DNA of 45,877 bases from Clostridia bacterium. Lineage in GTDB: Bacteria; Bacillota; Clostridia; UBA1381. Location of the stretch: assembly GCA_017935675.1 (NCBI GenBank), contig JAGBHE010000002.1, positions 1 to 45,877 of the forward strand, read 5' to 3'. The notes beneath the pieces were generated by a model. The model made no database searches and was not told the origin of the DNA. It saw nothing but the letters and a program-made list of their open reading frames with translations. Made by a program: the position numbers and the translations under genes. This document shows, in pieces, positions 10,201 to 18,249 of the stretch (position 1 is its first letter; each line of letters opens with the position of its first letter).

Positions 10201-10823
10201 ACTCCGTTCAAATCCACAAGCTCATCGGTATTAAATGTGCTTTCACCTATAATCCTGTTATCAATACAATAATAAATTTTACCTACGTCAATTTCCAGCC
10301 ATATAGAAGCATTGTGCCATTCGTTTAAAGTCAGCGACTCTACCGCATTTAAGGTCCATCCTACCGAATTGGAGTAATAACCTGCGCTTCCTCCCACGTT
10401 GATACCGAAGGTTTCAATCATATTGGGGTCATTTGCCGCATTCGCATTGGTGAATGCAGAACTTAAAAGTCTCACATAGCTCAGACTTCCTTTCGACGGA
10501 AGGTTAAGGTCGTAGCTGATAAGCACAACATCCTTATGTGCAGGCTCACTAAACGTTTTCCACTGCGAGCCTTTGCCGGTCATGGCATAGACAGTTCCAT
10601 GCTCCGCGTCAGCCTTCTGCGCGTATTGACTCGTTTTCCTGTTGTCAAACTCAGGACTGCCCTTTTCAAAATTCATAGAGAGTATATTTTCAACCTTGTC
10701 TCCGTATTGCTTTAGCAAATCCGTCCCGGGCTGCATACTCTGCTTCGTCTCGGCACTGTCTGCACACACTGTCATGTTTAACATAAAAACTGCCAGCATG
10801 CCTGCCAAAAACTTTTTGAACAT
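7266..10823 (-). CDS. Secreted clan GH-A glycoside hydrolase with C-terminal CBM9-like module
   Basis: An 1185-residue exported glycosidase. It has a signal peptide (residues 1-21), a LamG-like sandwich at about 45-235, a small beta domain at about 250-360 and a TIM barrel at about 370-700. Catalytic candidates are the acid/base Glu487 in VEIWNEYN and the nucleophile Glu594 in LLASEWGY, the spacing expected of retaining clan GH-A enzymes such as GH39 or GH5-like families. After beta-sandwich linkers, the last 180 residues begin PVIDGKISKGEW and carry YTAWDRDNFYLGAKVTDD, the hallmark of CBM9-like (DOMON-related) sugar-binding modules. The ATG has GGGGGTG upstream and starts 14 bases after the preceding glycosidase gene ends, so the two are co-expressed. 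The substrate cannot be read from sequence. No SLH domain is present, so it is probably released or bound through partners. Confidence 0.8.
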   Translation of the reverse strand: MFKKFLAGMLAVFMLNMTVCADSAETKQSMQPGTDLLKQYGDKVENILSMNFEKGSPEFDNRKTSQYAQKADAEHGTVYAMTGKGSQWKTFSEPAHKDVVLISYDLNLPSKGSLSYVRLLSSAFTNANAANDPNMIETFGINVGGSAGYYSNSVGWTLNAVESLTLNEWHNASIWLEIDVGKIYYCIDNRIIGESTFNTDELVDLNGVLFSYDNRTGSGLSIDNVEVMKIDRAIISDLLKDGLAVPEPLLATVDISAKVGGIGNSVFEPNKEIPSEVTVFNKLSQAQELKIIMTARSRAGSSFFERKDVINVGAEESAVIEFNIPGVSRYGYYDLYVDVYGNADQEAKTSGFYEFALINAPPAGTRNPKTSIINHVRIARMGDPAVNLEMVDKAGFSGARSEVSWSLYEPVAGERAIPENYAAEVKRRKEKNIGHLEIIAYDNKALGVGLPPVTDKELKLFAEYAVNVIGDLVELYGDNLQVEIWNEYNNADGRFKSIDATPENYADMLKYTYPAIKAKYPNVFVWGLDMYKIDMAWAERVFAAGGLDYMDGISLHPYNSNTTPDNGGQIAQTAEFRELIKKYTDRDIKLLASEWGYSAMNYGTFPNKVTQGSYIVRQQVLNSAYDMYESIYWYTANDGGEIPNSLEYNFGLLKGPSTKVPYGVKPAYLAIANYNKTMMNAEFVDKADIGDDITAYKFRLADGRDCVVAWKVNAGEEIAAVSLGADSAVLMDMYGNETQLGSFNGAFHVRYDTTPVYLIGSFPEMKKAERIFEFDTDTVKIPSGDGAVVKLYQYTDKKGRVEVIGNDDITVADNSGFIGDVTRLQFASKGNPIRENDGETYGDIDINIYDGEKLIFATELDVNYIPKTDVNIKARPHDIYNSDWWQLVAEVTNHSLGETEGVAFRLIEPEELSRNVGEIKLSIPAGNTKEIKINLPNGLLKDKKIRYKADVEFAGGEKRTIENEAMLYACEEAGTAPVIDGKISKGEWSEGLALTPSEGQYVYITGNSYGGAEDVSGTIYTAWDRDNFYLGAKVTDDVLSDDTVYGGVFWRSDGIQIAFSPYKGSTEVSQLDFAQINGENRLTVEKNPVAAAIGEVDRDKFDFELAREGNVTTYEIRIPWEVIFPSGYRAEKNGELAITLLINDNDGDQREGYYEYGSGMGTGSTNSAEYNLFYLLGKSLMEDLT

Positions 10824-10837
10824 CCCGTTTACACCCC

Positions 10838-13057
10838 CTATTTTATTGGTTTGGTTATTGCCGGTGCAATCGGCACTATCGAGCTTACTCCGTCCCAGAT
10901 ATAAGCGCGCGCAATATTTGCTTTGTCATCTTTTTTTACCGATACAACAAACTGCTTTTTACCGTCGATTGGATTAAGTGTTATATTCTGCGCTGTCACA
11001 TCGACTAAAACGCCATTTTCATCGTACTGTGCCACAAAGACAACGGGAACGTTCGTTTCAGCCGTGATATTCTCTGCATATACCGATGCAAAAACGTTGG
11101 TTTCATCCAAATTCAGAGTAAAATCATAGACAAGTGTTTTGCCGTTTCCCGTTGTATAATCGACATCGTCTGTCTTAAGTGCTGTATTTCTTCCTCTTAC
11201 ATACAGCGTATAGTGATATGTATGCGGGGTAGACTTTGGAATTTTAAATCTTGTCTCAAACGCTCCGCCCTCACCTGTCCTTACATCTCCTATATATACT
11301 GCATTGGATATACCGGCTTCTGAATTCTTCGGTACAACTAACAGGTTTAACACCTGATTTCCTGCGCCGTCACTGACAGAGCCTGTCAAAGAAACCTCCA
11401 AGCCGTCCGCCTGTTTCTCGGCAGTATATGTTATCCCTATTGCCGCCTCAACACTTCCGTTACGCTTCATTGACATTATTTGCTGCGCATAGCGCGTGCC
11501 GCCCTTTGCTTCTATCTCGGGCTTTCCGACTCTCACAACGTACTCACCGTCACTGTCAACCGAGAAGAACTTTGAGAAATTACCCTCATCATCCACTATT
11601 GCGGTTTCACTCTGAACAAGCTCAGAATCCCTTATAAGTTCTATCGTTACCGTTTCAAAATCCTCCGCTCTGCCTGATACGGTACAGATGTTCTTCTCGC
11701 TGTCATAGTTGATATCCTTAATTTTTGTTTCATAGTCCTTGCAATGCACGAACACGGGAGAGGTATCCGTAAATTTTAGCGACAGCTTTTCTGAGGCTCT
11801 GTTATCCGAACTGATTTTATTGCCTTTATAATCATAAACATAGGCAGCATCGCCCGAAACACTGACATCTATCGCTGATGAGTAATTGCCTTTTTTATAG
11901 GCAATATACACCTTATCGGTTTTATCCTCCGCCTCCCCTTCATAAAGAGCAAGATAGTCATTGCCGTCCGGAGATACTGTCAGACTGACAAATTCCTTAC
12001 CCTCAAGCAGGCTGTTATATGTTTTTGTCGAATAAAATCCGTCCTTTGGTGCGTATCCGTAGGTTGCCAGGCCAAAATTATGCCCCGCCGATGACGCATT
12101 CGTTCCGTCATTTCTCAAATCATACCAGAAAAACTCGCCTTTACGTCCGTTATCTTTCAAATAATTATCCCACGCAATCTTACTGCGTATTATCAAAGAC
12201 GCCTGCTCCTGTTCACTTACGGAATCAGCGGCGCTGCCTGAATAATATCCCGTCTCGGTAAGCCATACCTCACCGCCAAAATTATAGTTTCTGAGCACCC
12301 TTTCAACTCTGTCGCATTCGCTCCTCATAGCTGTTTCGGGATTACTGTCATCATATGTATACACATGAAAAGAAAATGCGTCCATATAATCCCCCGCACC
12401 TGCTCTGAATAAGCTCTCCATCCATCCGCTCGTCACTGTTCCGCCGATTAAAAACGAACCGCCTACAACCTTTGCGTCAGGATCTATTTCTTTTATTGCA
12501 CCGTACGCCGCCTTAAGAAGCTCAAAATAATCGTTTGCCGTATAGCTGTATCTGCTTTGCTTAATCTGATAATTAAAATTCGCATGGTTGGGCTCATTCC
12601 ATATTTCATACGCTTTAACTCTGCCCTTGCACTCACTTGCAACAAACCTGACATATTCTATAAAAGCGTCAAAATACTCTTTATAACTCGTGGTAGGAAC
12701 GTAAATGCCGTCCGTATCATTCACATTGCCGGGATTATAAATCGTATTACCGTAGCCCAGTATTACCAGACCGTTCACCCCGGCTGCCGCAGCGTCATTC
12801 GTCCAGTCTGCCTTTGGCATATTAAGAGTGCCCTTTACGGTTTCCATTCCCCAGCCCCATCTGAGTTCATCCCGCACCCAATCGCTTCCGACGTCACTTA
12901 CAAGTTTTAAAATGCCGTTAATGCTGTTTCCGTTGTGCGGCGCAGCCATATGAGTGCAGACTCCGATATTTGCGGCATAAGCGCCAAGCGGCATTGTCAG
13001 ACTAAGCTGCAACGCTAAAATAGACTTTAAAATCCTGTTTCGGCACGATTTGGTCAT
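10838..13057 (-). CDS. Secreted clan GH-A glycoside hydrolase, first gene of the left operon
   Basis: A 739-residue protein with a signal peptide ending near GAYA (about residue 28), then a TIM barrel beginning immediately (NIGVCTHMAAPHNGNS...). The acid/base is probably Glu155 in YEIWNEPNHANF and the nucleophile Glu268 in VWLTETGYYSG, giving a retaining mechanism of clan GH-A. The general pattern is closest to GH39-like or cellulase-type barrels, but the family is not certain. Residues about 430-739 are Ig-like beta modules, and the last 100 residues match a module found at the C-termini of other secreted proteins in this window. The ATG at 13057 has GGGGGT upstream. The gene diverges from the AraC gene at 13229, which is the obvious candidate regulator. 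The second barrel enzyme follows after 14 bases. Confidence 0.8.
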   Translation of the reverse strand: MTKSCRNRILKSILALQLSLTMPLGAYAANIGVCTHMAAPHNGNSINGILKLVSDVGSDWVRDELRWGWGMETVKGTLNMPKADWTNDAAAAGVNGLVILGYGNTIYNPGNVNDTDGIYVPTTSYKEYFDAFIEYVRFVASECKGRVKAYEIWNEPNHANFNYQIKQSRYSYTANDYFELLKAAYGAIKEIDPDAKVVGGSFLIGGTVTSGWMESLFRAGAGDYMDAFSFHVYTYDDSNPETAMRSECDRVERVLRNYNFGGEVWLTETGYYSGSAADSVSEQEQASLIIRSKIAWDNYLKDNGRKGEFFWYDLRNDGTNASSAGHNFGLATYGYAPKDGFYSTKTYNSLLEGKEFVSLTVSPDGNDYLALYEGEAEDKTDKVYIAYKKGNYSSAIDVSVSGDAAYVYDYKGNKISSDNRASEKLSLKFTDTSPVFVHCKDYETKIKDINYDSEKNICTVSGRAEDFETVTIELIRDSELVQSETAIVDDEGNFSKFFSVDSDGEYVVRVGKPEIEAKGGTRYAQQIMSMKRNGSVEAAIGITYTAEKQADGLEVSLTGSVSDGAGNQVLNLLVVPKNSEAGISNAVYIGDVRTGEGGAFETRFKIPKSTPHTYHYTLYVRGRNTALKTDDVDYTTGNGKTLVYDFTLNLDETNVFASVYAENITAETNVPVVFVAQYDENGVLVDVTAQNITLNPIDGKKQFVVSVKKDDKANIARAYIWDGVSSIVPIAPAITKPIK

Positions 13058-13079
13058 AGCTATACCCCCAGACTAAAAA

Positions 13080-13097
13080 TTGTTACAAAATTGACAA
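13080..13097. promoter_or_regulatory. Possible operator in the divergent araC/glycosidase region
   Basis: An imperfect inverted repeat, TTGTTA-N6-TGACAA, lies just upstream of the glycosidase gene. The octamer TTGACAAC occurs here (13091-13098) and again at 13145-13152 over the araC -35 box, 54 bases apart on the same face of the helix. Such direct repeats are typical of AraC-type binding, but the assignment is inferred from pattern alone. Confidence 0.3.
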
Positions 13098-13144
13098 CGC
13101 TGCGATTATTTTTTTTCAGCGCCAAATATCCCGTAGTTTTCTTC

Positions 13145-13174
13145 TTGACAACTATTATAGCATTATGATATAAT
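13145..13174 (+). promoter_or_regulatory. Sigma-A promoter of the plus-strand AraC gene
   Basis: A consensus -35 TTGACA (13145-13150) and consensus -10 TATAAT (13169-13174) with an 18-base spacer, about 55 bases before the ATG of the AraC gene. Read on the other strand, the same -35 region gives TTGTCA with a weak TATTTG 17 bases on, a possible weak promoter for the glycosidase operon. Confidence 0.75.
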
Positions 13175-13228
13175 TTTTACAATGCATAAAATAAACACAT
13201 TTTATTTACGAAAGGAATAAAAATTGAT

Positions 13229-14077
13229 ATGAAAAATATATCCCATCACCGCACACAGCCGCCTACCGTATTTTCACCTGTTCCGATTGACGACGAATAC
13301 CCTTTCTGGATATCGCAATACGGATATTCGTCAAAAGAATATCCATGGCATGAGATACGCATCAATTCTGATGTGTCATGCCTGCAATACGTCATATCCG
13401 GGTCAGGCGTAATAGTTTCGGGTAATTATTTCTACAGAGTTGGTCAGGGAGACTCTTTTTTACTTATGGAAGGCAGTGACCAGAATTATTACAGCGACAT
13501 AGATAATCCGATAGAAAAGCTGTGGTTTAATTTCAGAGGGATTTTGGGGAAAGAGCTGATAAAAATATATAATCTCGATCAGACTATCATTTTCAGAAAT
13601 GTCTGCACCTCGGATTTGATTACACAGATGCATAATCTGTGCAAAAACGAAAAAAATCCGAAAGAGTTTCAGGATAAAGCAGCACAGCTCTTTCTTAAGA
13701 CGGTACAGTTCCTCGCAAAGAATAATTCAAAAACAAACAAGCCCAATGATATTGAAGAATACATTCGATACTATATTGACAGCCATATAACAGAAAATAT
13801 AAAATTATCCGATATTACTCAATTTATTCATTATACCCCCGAACATATAATAAGAGTTTTTAAACAAAAATACGGAATGACCCCACACCAGTATATTATA
13901 AGCTGTAAATTAAAAATTGCTTCTGCCATGCTTGTCGCAACCAATAAGACAATAGATGAAATTTCAGGCACTCTGAATTATTGTGACCCTCACCACTTTT
14001 CGGCTCAGTTTGAAAAACAAATAGGCTGCCGTCCCTCGGAATACCGTAAAAACAAAAACGGTAAAAAGTCGTTTTAA
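13229..14077 (+). CDS. AraC-family transcriptional regulator
   Basis: A 282-residue cytoplasmic regulator and the only plus-strand gene in the window. Residues about 40-130 form a cupin-like effector-binding domain (YVISGSGVIVSGNYFYRVGQGD). Residues about 180-280 are a double helix-turn-helix of AraC type: IKLSDITQFIHYTPEHIIRVFKQKYGMTPHQYI, then a second helix pair with IDEISGTLNYCDPHHFSAQFEKQIGCRPSEYR (cited here as two pieces of one domain). AAAGGA precedes the ATG. It is transcribed divergently from the secreted glycosidase operon, the usual arrangement for a local sugar-responsive activator, and converges on the glycyl radical enzyme gene with a shared terminator between them. The effector is unknown. 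Confidence 0.85.
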   Translation: MKNISHHRTQPPTVFSPVPIDDEYPFWISQYGYSSKEYPWHEIRINSDVSCLQYVISGSGVIVSGNYFYRVGQGDSFLLMEGSDQNYYSDIDNPIEKLWFNFRGILGKELIKIYNLDQTIIFRNVCTSDLITQMHNLCKNEKNPKEFQDKAAQLFLKTVQFLAKNNSKTNKPNDIEEYIRYYIDSHITENIKLSDITQFIHYTPEHIIRVFKQKYGMTPHQYIISCKLKIASAMLVATNKTIDEISGTLNYCDPHHFSAQFEKQIGCRPSEYRKNKNGKKSF

Positions 14078-14142
14078 TCGCTTGTATGCATGGAAATCAG
14101 GCTCTCTCAAAATTTTGGCATTGTATTTTGAGCTTCTGAAAC

Positions 14143-14181
14143 TTTAAATCGGAGCAATGCTCTGCTTTGCTCCGATTTAAA
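14143..14181. terminator. Bidirectional rho-independent terminator
   Basis: A perfect 15-base inverted repeat (14143-14157 and 14167-14181; arms TTTAAATCGGAGCAA and its complement) with a 9-base loop, placed between two convergent genes. The A/T ends of the stem supply short U-runs on both strands, so it probably stops both the AraC transcript and the catabolic operon. Confidence 0.75.
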
Positions 14182-14188
14182 TATTTAG

Positions 14189-16402
14189 TTATACGCCTTC
14201 CAAAAACCTGTCAACCACAAGCTGCCGAAACCGGGGCGAAAGGCTTGCAAAATATGCGGTAAATCCCGTTACCCTTACAACAAGGTCGGGATGCAAATCA
14301 GGATTTTCGTTTGCCTCTAAAATTTTCTCTTTATCAAGTATATTTATATTGATAAGTGTTCCGCCCTGACTAAAGTGCCCTTTTATAAACCTCCCTATTA
14401 TCTCAATTCCCTTTTCGTCTGCCGAAAGCCCCGGGTCAAACTCTATCTGCAAGGGTGCTGTATTTCCGTATCCGCACTGTACCGATGCAATTCCGTTTGA
14501 CTGTGCTGTCGGAGCACCATCGGTCCTGAAATGCGGATTAGGATTTGCTCCATGTGATATTGGCTCACCTGCTCTTCTGCCGTTTGGTGTTGCTCCGACC
14601 TTTGAGCCGTACTCAATGGTTCTTGCCCAGGAAAACCAACCGGGAACGAGGCATCTGCCTTTTGGCATCTTCTGATTTTTAATATTCCTTACCCAACATT
14701 CTGTAAGGCGTTTTGCCCATTTATCAGAAACAGAATTACCCTCGCAATATTTAGGTGAGCTGTTTAGAATAAGCCTTGTTCTTTCATCTTCAAAGTTATT
14801 TCGGAGTGCGTCATAGACATCATCCCAAGTAAGCACCTTCTCATTTTCAACTCGTGTTTCAAGAGCACCAAAGCTGTCTGCAACAACTGCAAGCCCTGCA
14901 CCGTCAACACCTACTGTGTAAAGAGATGCACACTTTGAAATATCCTCGCCCAGCTCTAAAGTGTTTTCCATCATAAGATTCATAACAAGCTCAGGCGTAA
15001 CCTCTGCCTGATGGTCAATATGAAGGTTTATTCCCTTTGCCGTTATGTCTATTGCGAGCTTTAAATGCTCCTCCCAAAGCTCTAAAAGTCTTTGTGTACT
15101 TCTGTTTTCTTCATTGCGCATTTCATTTAAAGCAACTTCAAAAACCTTTGCAACGTTAATTTTAACTGTGTCATTCATCGGGAATTCTTTTCCCGGAACG
15201 CACATCCAGTTGCAGCCAACCGCAATTCGCTCTCTTGCAGTCTTTTTATCAACGCCGTTTTTCATATAGCCCTCTGAGAGTGCCTTGTCATTACAGAATC
15301 TGGGCCAGCCGTTTTTGTTCTTCAAAAGATAATATACGGCTTTTTTGAAAAACTCCTTATCGCAGTTTTCATGAACTCTTACAGTTAAATTGCAGGCAAT
15401 ATTTATGCTGTCTGCCGCTTCCAATATGAGGTATGACAGGTGATTTGTCATATCCTTATCATTTTCGTCCACGCCTGAAATCTGATAATAATGCGGATCT
15501 ATCAAAAGCAGATTTGCGATTAAAAACTTTGCCTTTTCGTCATCTAAAATACCCGCCTTTATATCCCTTTCATAGTAAGGATACAAAATAGTATCCATCT
15601 GGAAGCCTGCACCGTCACGGGTGCATACTCTTGACGCGCAGTTGAAAAATGCAGTCCACTGGCAAACCTCATGAAAGGTTTTCGGAGGATTTAAGCGAAC
15701 ATTTTCGCAAGCTGTCAGCATATTTTCAAGGCTTTCCTTAATCTCCGGTCTATCCTCTGTTTTCAGCAATTCTTTTATCTTTTCAATGTGTCTGTCAATA
15801 AATCTGATTATCGCATAAACCGTTTTTTCCTCAGCATTATAAAAATCAGATTTTTCGGGATTTTTATTTCGGAACTTTTCTATTTTTTCCAAAAGTCCGC
15901 CAAAGCCAAGCTCAAAGCCAATTCTATAATCACAAGCAAGGTGAGCATCACTGTCTATGCCTGTTTGAATATTGTACTTTTCCTGAAGCGGCTTTAACTC
16001 ATCATATGGAAACCTCTGCTCATCCCAGCGTTTACTCCATTGGTCTGTAGCACTTGCCATAAGCTCCATAATTTTCGGTTTCTTTTTAAGCCAATCGGGG
16101 AGATAGTGAACATCACCGCGGTAGTTTACAAGCATATCACGCCATCTTCCGCAGAGCATTTCCATCGGATCAACGTAAGGCTCGTGGGCATCCATTACAC
16201 GGCAAAAGTTCTCAGCCATTCCGTCATAGCCGTAAAAACTGCCGTTTGAGCTGTTGTACCAAGGCTCAACCTCATACCCTTCTGAAATCGGAACTGTTCC
16301 GAAGTCATCAAGATCGGTATATCCGTTTTGTTTACGCTTTTCAATGGTATGTTTTATCTTTGTTTTGCGCATCGAGTTTAGTCTGTCTGCGTATGAAAGC
16401 AT
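14189..16402 (-). CDS. Glycyl radical enzyme of an unassigned pyruvate formate-lyase-like subfamily
   Basis: A 737-residue cytoplasmic radical enzyme, close to usual family length. The glycyl radical loop is intact near the C-terminus (VRVTGFTAYF, Gly713), as are general landmarks such as GATPNGRRAGEP and PRFCND. The radical-relay cysteine is probably Cys397 in AVGCNWMCVPG. This motif is odd: eliminases and dehydratases (glycerol, choline, hydroxyproline, isethionate enzymes) have GCxE at this point, and pyruvate formate-lyase has adjacent cysteines, but here the residues after Gly-Cys are Asn-Trp-Met-Cys. The substrate is therefore probably not a standard one. The ATG at 16402 has AAGGAG about 10 bases upstream and lies 62 bases inside the activase gene. 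No microcompartment or aldehyde dehydrogenase gene is nearby. The neighbours (three sugar dehydrogenases and a TIM-barrel isomerase) point to a sugar-derived substrate. Confidence 0.88.
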   Translation of the reverse strand: MLSYADRLNSMRKTKIKHTIEKRKQNGYTDLDDFGTVPISEGYEVEPWYNSSNGSFYGYDGMAENFCRVMDAHEPYVDPMEMLCGRWRDMLVNYRGDVHYLPDWLKKKPKIMELMASATDQWSKRWDEQRFPYDELKPLQEKYNIQTGIDSDAHLACDYRIGFELGFGGLLEKIEKFRNKNPEKSDFYNAEEKTVYAIIRFIDRHIEKIKELLKTEDRPEIKESLENMLTACENVRLNPPKTFHEVCQWTAFFNCASRVCTRDGAGFQMDTILYPYYERDIKAGILDDEKAKFLIANLLLIDPHYYQISGVDENDKDMTNHLSYLILEAADSINIACNLTVRVHENCDKEFFKKAVYYLLKNKNGWPRFCNDKALSEGYMKNGVDKKTARERIAVGCNWMCVPGKEFPMNDTVKINVAKVFEVALNEMRNEENRSTQRLLELWEEHLKLAIDITAKGINLHIDHQAEVTPELVMNLMMENTLELGEDISKCASLYTVGVDGAGLAVVADSFGALETRVENEKVLTWDDVYDALRNNFEDERTRLILNSSPKYCEGNSVSDKWAKRLTECWVRNIKNQKMPKGRCLVPGWFSWARTIEYGSKVGATPNGRRAGEPISHGANPNPHFRTDGAPTAQSNGIASVQCGYGNTAPLQIEFDPGLSADEKGIEIIGRFIKGHFSQGGTLININILDKEKILEANENPDLHPDLVVRVTGFTAYFASLSPRFRQLVVDRFLEGV

Positions 16403-17153
16403 ATTTTTTCAGCTCCTTCATATATTCCGCTGACGGAATTTCAAATTCAGTTATATCTTTCTTTAATGCCTTTTGCTTTGCTATCCCTAAAGGATGATAG
16501 GGCAAAAGCTCATATTCTTTGACATTTTCCAGTGTTTTTAAAAATTCTGAAATTTTATCCAATTCCTGATCTATATCAGGAATTATAGGTGTTCTTGCAA
16601 TTATCGGTATTCTGAGAGAATTAAGGCTTTCAAAATTTTCTTTGATTATCTTATTTGAAACACCTGTATATTTTTTGTGCAAATCATCATTCCATATCTT
16701 CAAATCAGCCATTACAAAATCAAGCTTTTTGAAGATCTCTTCATCAAAATATATGAGCGATGTTTCCATTGCACAGTTTATATTGTTTTTCTTGCAAAGC
16801 TCAATCAGTTCTCCTGCAAATTCCTTTTGTGCCATGGGCTCACCGCCGGAGACAGTAACACCGCCGTTATCAGCAAAATACGGTTTATCAAGTATTATTT
16901 GTTCAAATACTTCCTGTGCAGTCATTTCTTTTCCGCAAACAACCTTTGCTCCCGAATAACAGCCCTCACTGCATTTGCCGCAGCCAATGCACTTTTCGGG
17001 ATATTCCATTATCTCCTTTTCAAAGGAAATACATTCGGGGTTATGGCACCAAAGACACGAAAGAGGACAGCCTTTTAAAAACACAGTTGTACGTATTCCG
17101 TCACCATCATGAAGCGAGGTTCTTTGAATATCGGCTACAAGTCCCTTAACCAC
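16341..17153 (-). CDS. Glycyl radical enzyme activating enzyme (radical SAM)
   Basis: A 270-residue radical SAM activase that abstracts hydrogen from the partner's glycine. The SAM cluster motif is CPLSCLWC (Cys29, Cys33, Cys36), followed by one ferredoxin-type motif CIGCGKCSEGC (Cys55, 58, 61, 65) and a SAM-binding VSGGEPMAQ. Activases of eliminase-type glycyl radical enzymes usually carry two auxiliary cluster motifs and the formate-lyase activase none, so the single one is unusual. The start is a GTG at 17153 with GAGGAAA upstream, overlapping the previous gene by 8 bases. Its 3' end contains the ribosome site and first 62 bases of the glycyl radical enzyme gene, which implies translational coupling. 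Pairing with the adjacent enzyme is secure by context. Confidence 0.88.
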   Translation of the reverse strand: MVKGLVADIQRTSLHDGDGIRTTVFLKGCPLSCLWCHNPECISFEKEIMEYPEKCIGCGKCSEGCYSGAKVVCGKEMTAQEVFEQIILDKPYFADNGGVTVSGGEPMAQKEFAGELIELCKKNNINCAMETSLIYFDEEIFKKLDFVMADLKIWNDDLHKKYTGVSNKIIKENFESLNSLRIPIIARTPIIPDIDQELDKISEFLKTLENVKEYELLPYHPLGIAKQKALKKDITEFEIPSAEYMKELKKYAFIRRQTKLDAQNKDKTYH

Positions 17154-18249
17154 GGATTATTTCCTCTTTTCCGCTTTTTGCGCTCTTTATTGCAGCATCC
17201 AATATTGCCATAACCTCCATATTCATATCAAGGGTAAGCATAGGGTAAATATCTTCACCGGCCGCAATATGATTTGCATACTGACAGGGCATATTTTTAA
17301 ATTTATCCGTAAACTCAATTTCCGGAATTTCAACTTCGTTTCCGTAAATATCAAACGCCTTAACATCAGGTTCGTTTTCTGCACCGCCGGTACACATAAT
17401 TACGCCGTCTGTACAAAGCACCATCGGGCCTGACGGAATTACAGCTCTCGGTGTTGTCCATGTTCCCTCTATAACCGACATTTTGCCGTCATACTTAATA
17501 GCCGCCGCAAAGTTATCGTCTGTATCGCCAAAGGGTGTGTTCAGGTTTGCACCCATACTGATTATGCTTTTTGCGCCCTCACCCATAAACCAACGGGAGA
17601 AGAAGCAGCCATAGCAGGCAATATCTAAAAACACTCCGCCGCCAAGACTTTCCTTATGCCACCATGTTTTTCCTCTTTGCTCGTCTGTCATTTCCTCGGC
17701 ATTATCAGAAACGCCTCTGTGCTTTGCACCCTTGCCGAGAGGTCCTGTGTGGCCGTTTATGTATCTTAACTTTATCGGCTCACCGACTAATTTACTGTCA
17801 AGCGCCGCCTTCATTTTCATAACATATTCACGCCAAACAACAGGCCAGTTTACAACAGCTTCAATGCCGTATTTATCGACGCTTGCTTTTATTTTGTCAG
17901 CCTCCTTCAAGGATACTGCTATCGGCTTTTCAATCGACACATTTATCCCGCGCTTTGCACATTCCAAAACCACTTCAGGCTTCTGACAGTTCTCGGTTAG
18001 GATAAATGCAATATCCGGCTTTTCTGTGTCAAGCATTTCTTTGTAATCTTCATATACATTGGAGCAATAATTATCCTTTACATTCTGCAAATTCCACTTT
18101 GGCGTATAACGAAGCGGCGGAATTTCCTCCGCCCCTGCAGACGGAACATCGGAAACTGCCAAAAGCTCCATATCATCTCTTTCGCTTATGTACAACGCAA
18201 CTTCGTTTACATGCATATGTGAAAAACCTATTATAACTGCTTTTATCAT
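17146..18249 (-). CDS. Gfo/Idh/MocA-family oxidoreductase with non-canonical motifs
   Basis: A 367-residue NAD(P)-dependent sugar dehydrogenase-like protein. The N-terminal Rossmann fold starts at residue 1, but the usual GxGxxG loop reads IIGFSHMHV. The EKP motif is present (Glu107-Lys108-Pro109), so the catalytic lysine is kept, whereas the D-x3-H motif of the substrate domain reads FLDIACYG, with no histidine. It may act on an unusual sugar, or with altered chemistry. GGAGGAG precedes the ATG. The gene overlaps the previous one as ATGA and the activase by 8 bases, so expression is tightly coupled. Substrate unknown. Confidence 0.82.
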   Translation of the reverse strand: MIKAVIIGFSHMHVNEVALYISERDDMELLAVSDVPSAGAEEIPPLRYTPKWNLQNVKDNYCSNVYEDYKEMLDTEKPDIAFILTENCQKPEVVLECAKRGINVSIEKPIAVSLKEADKIKASVDKYGIEAVVNWPVVWREYVMKMKAALDSKLVGEPIKLRYINGHTGPLGKGAKHRGVSDNAEEMTDEQRGKTWWHKESLGGGVFLDIACYGCFFSRWFMGEGAKSIISMGANLNTPFGDTDDNFAAAIKYDGKMSVIEGTWTTPRAVIPSGPMVLCTDGVIMCTGGAENEPDVKAFDIYGNEVEIPEIEFTDKFKNMPCQYANHIAAGEDIYPMLTLDMNMEVMAILDAAIKSAKSGKEEIIRG

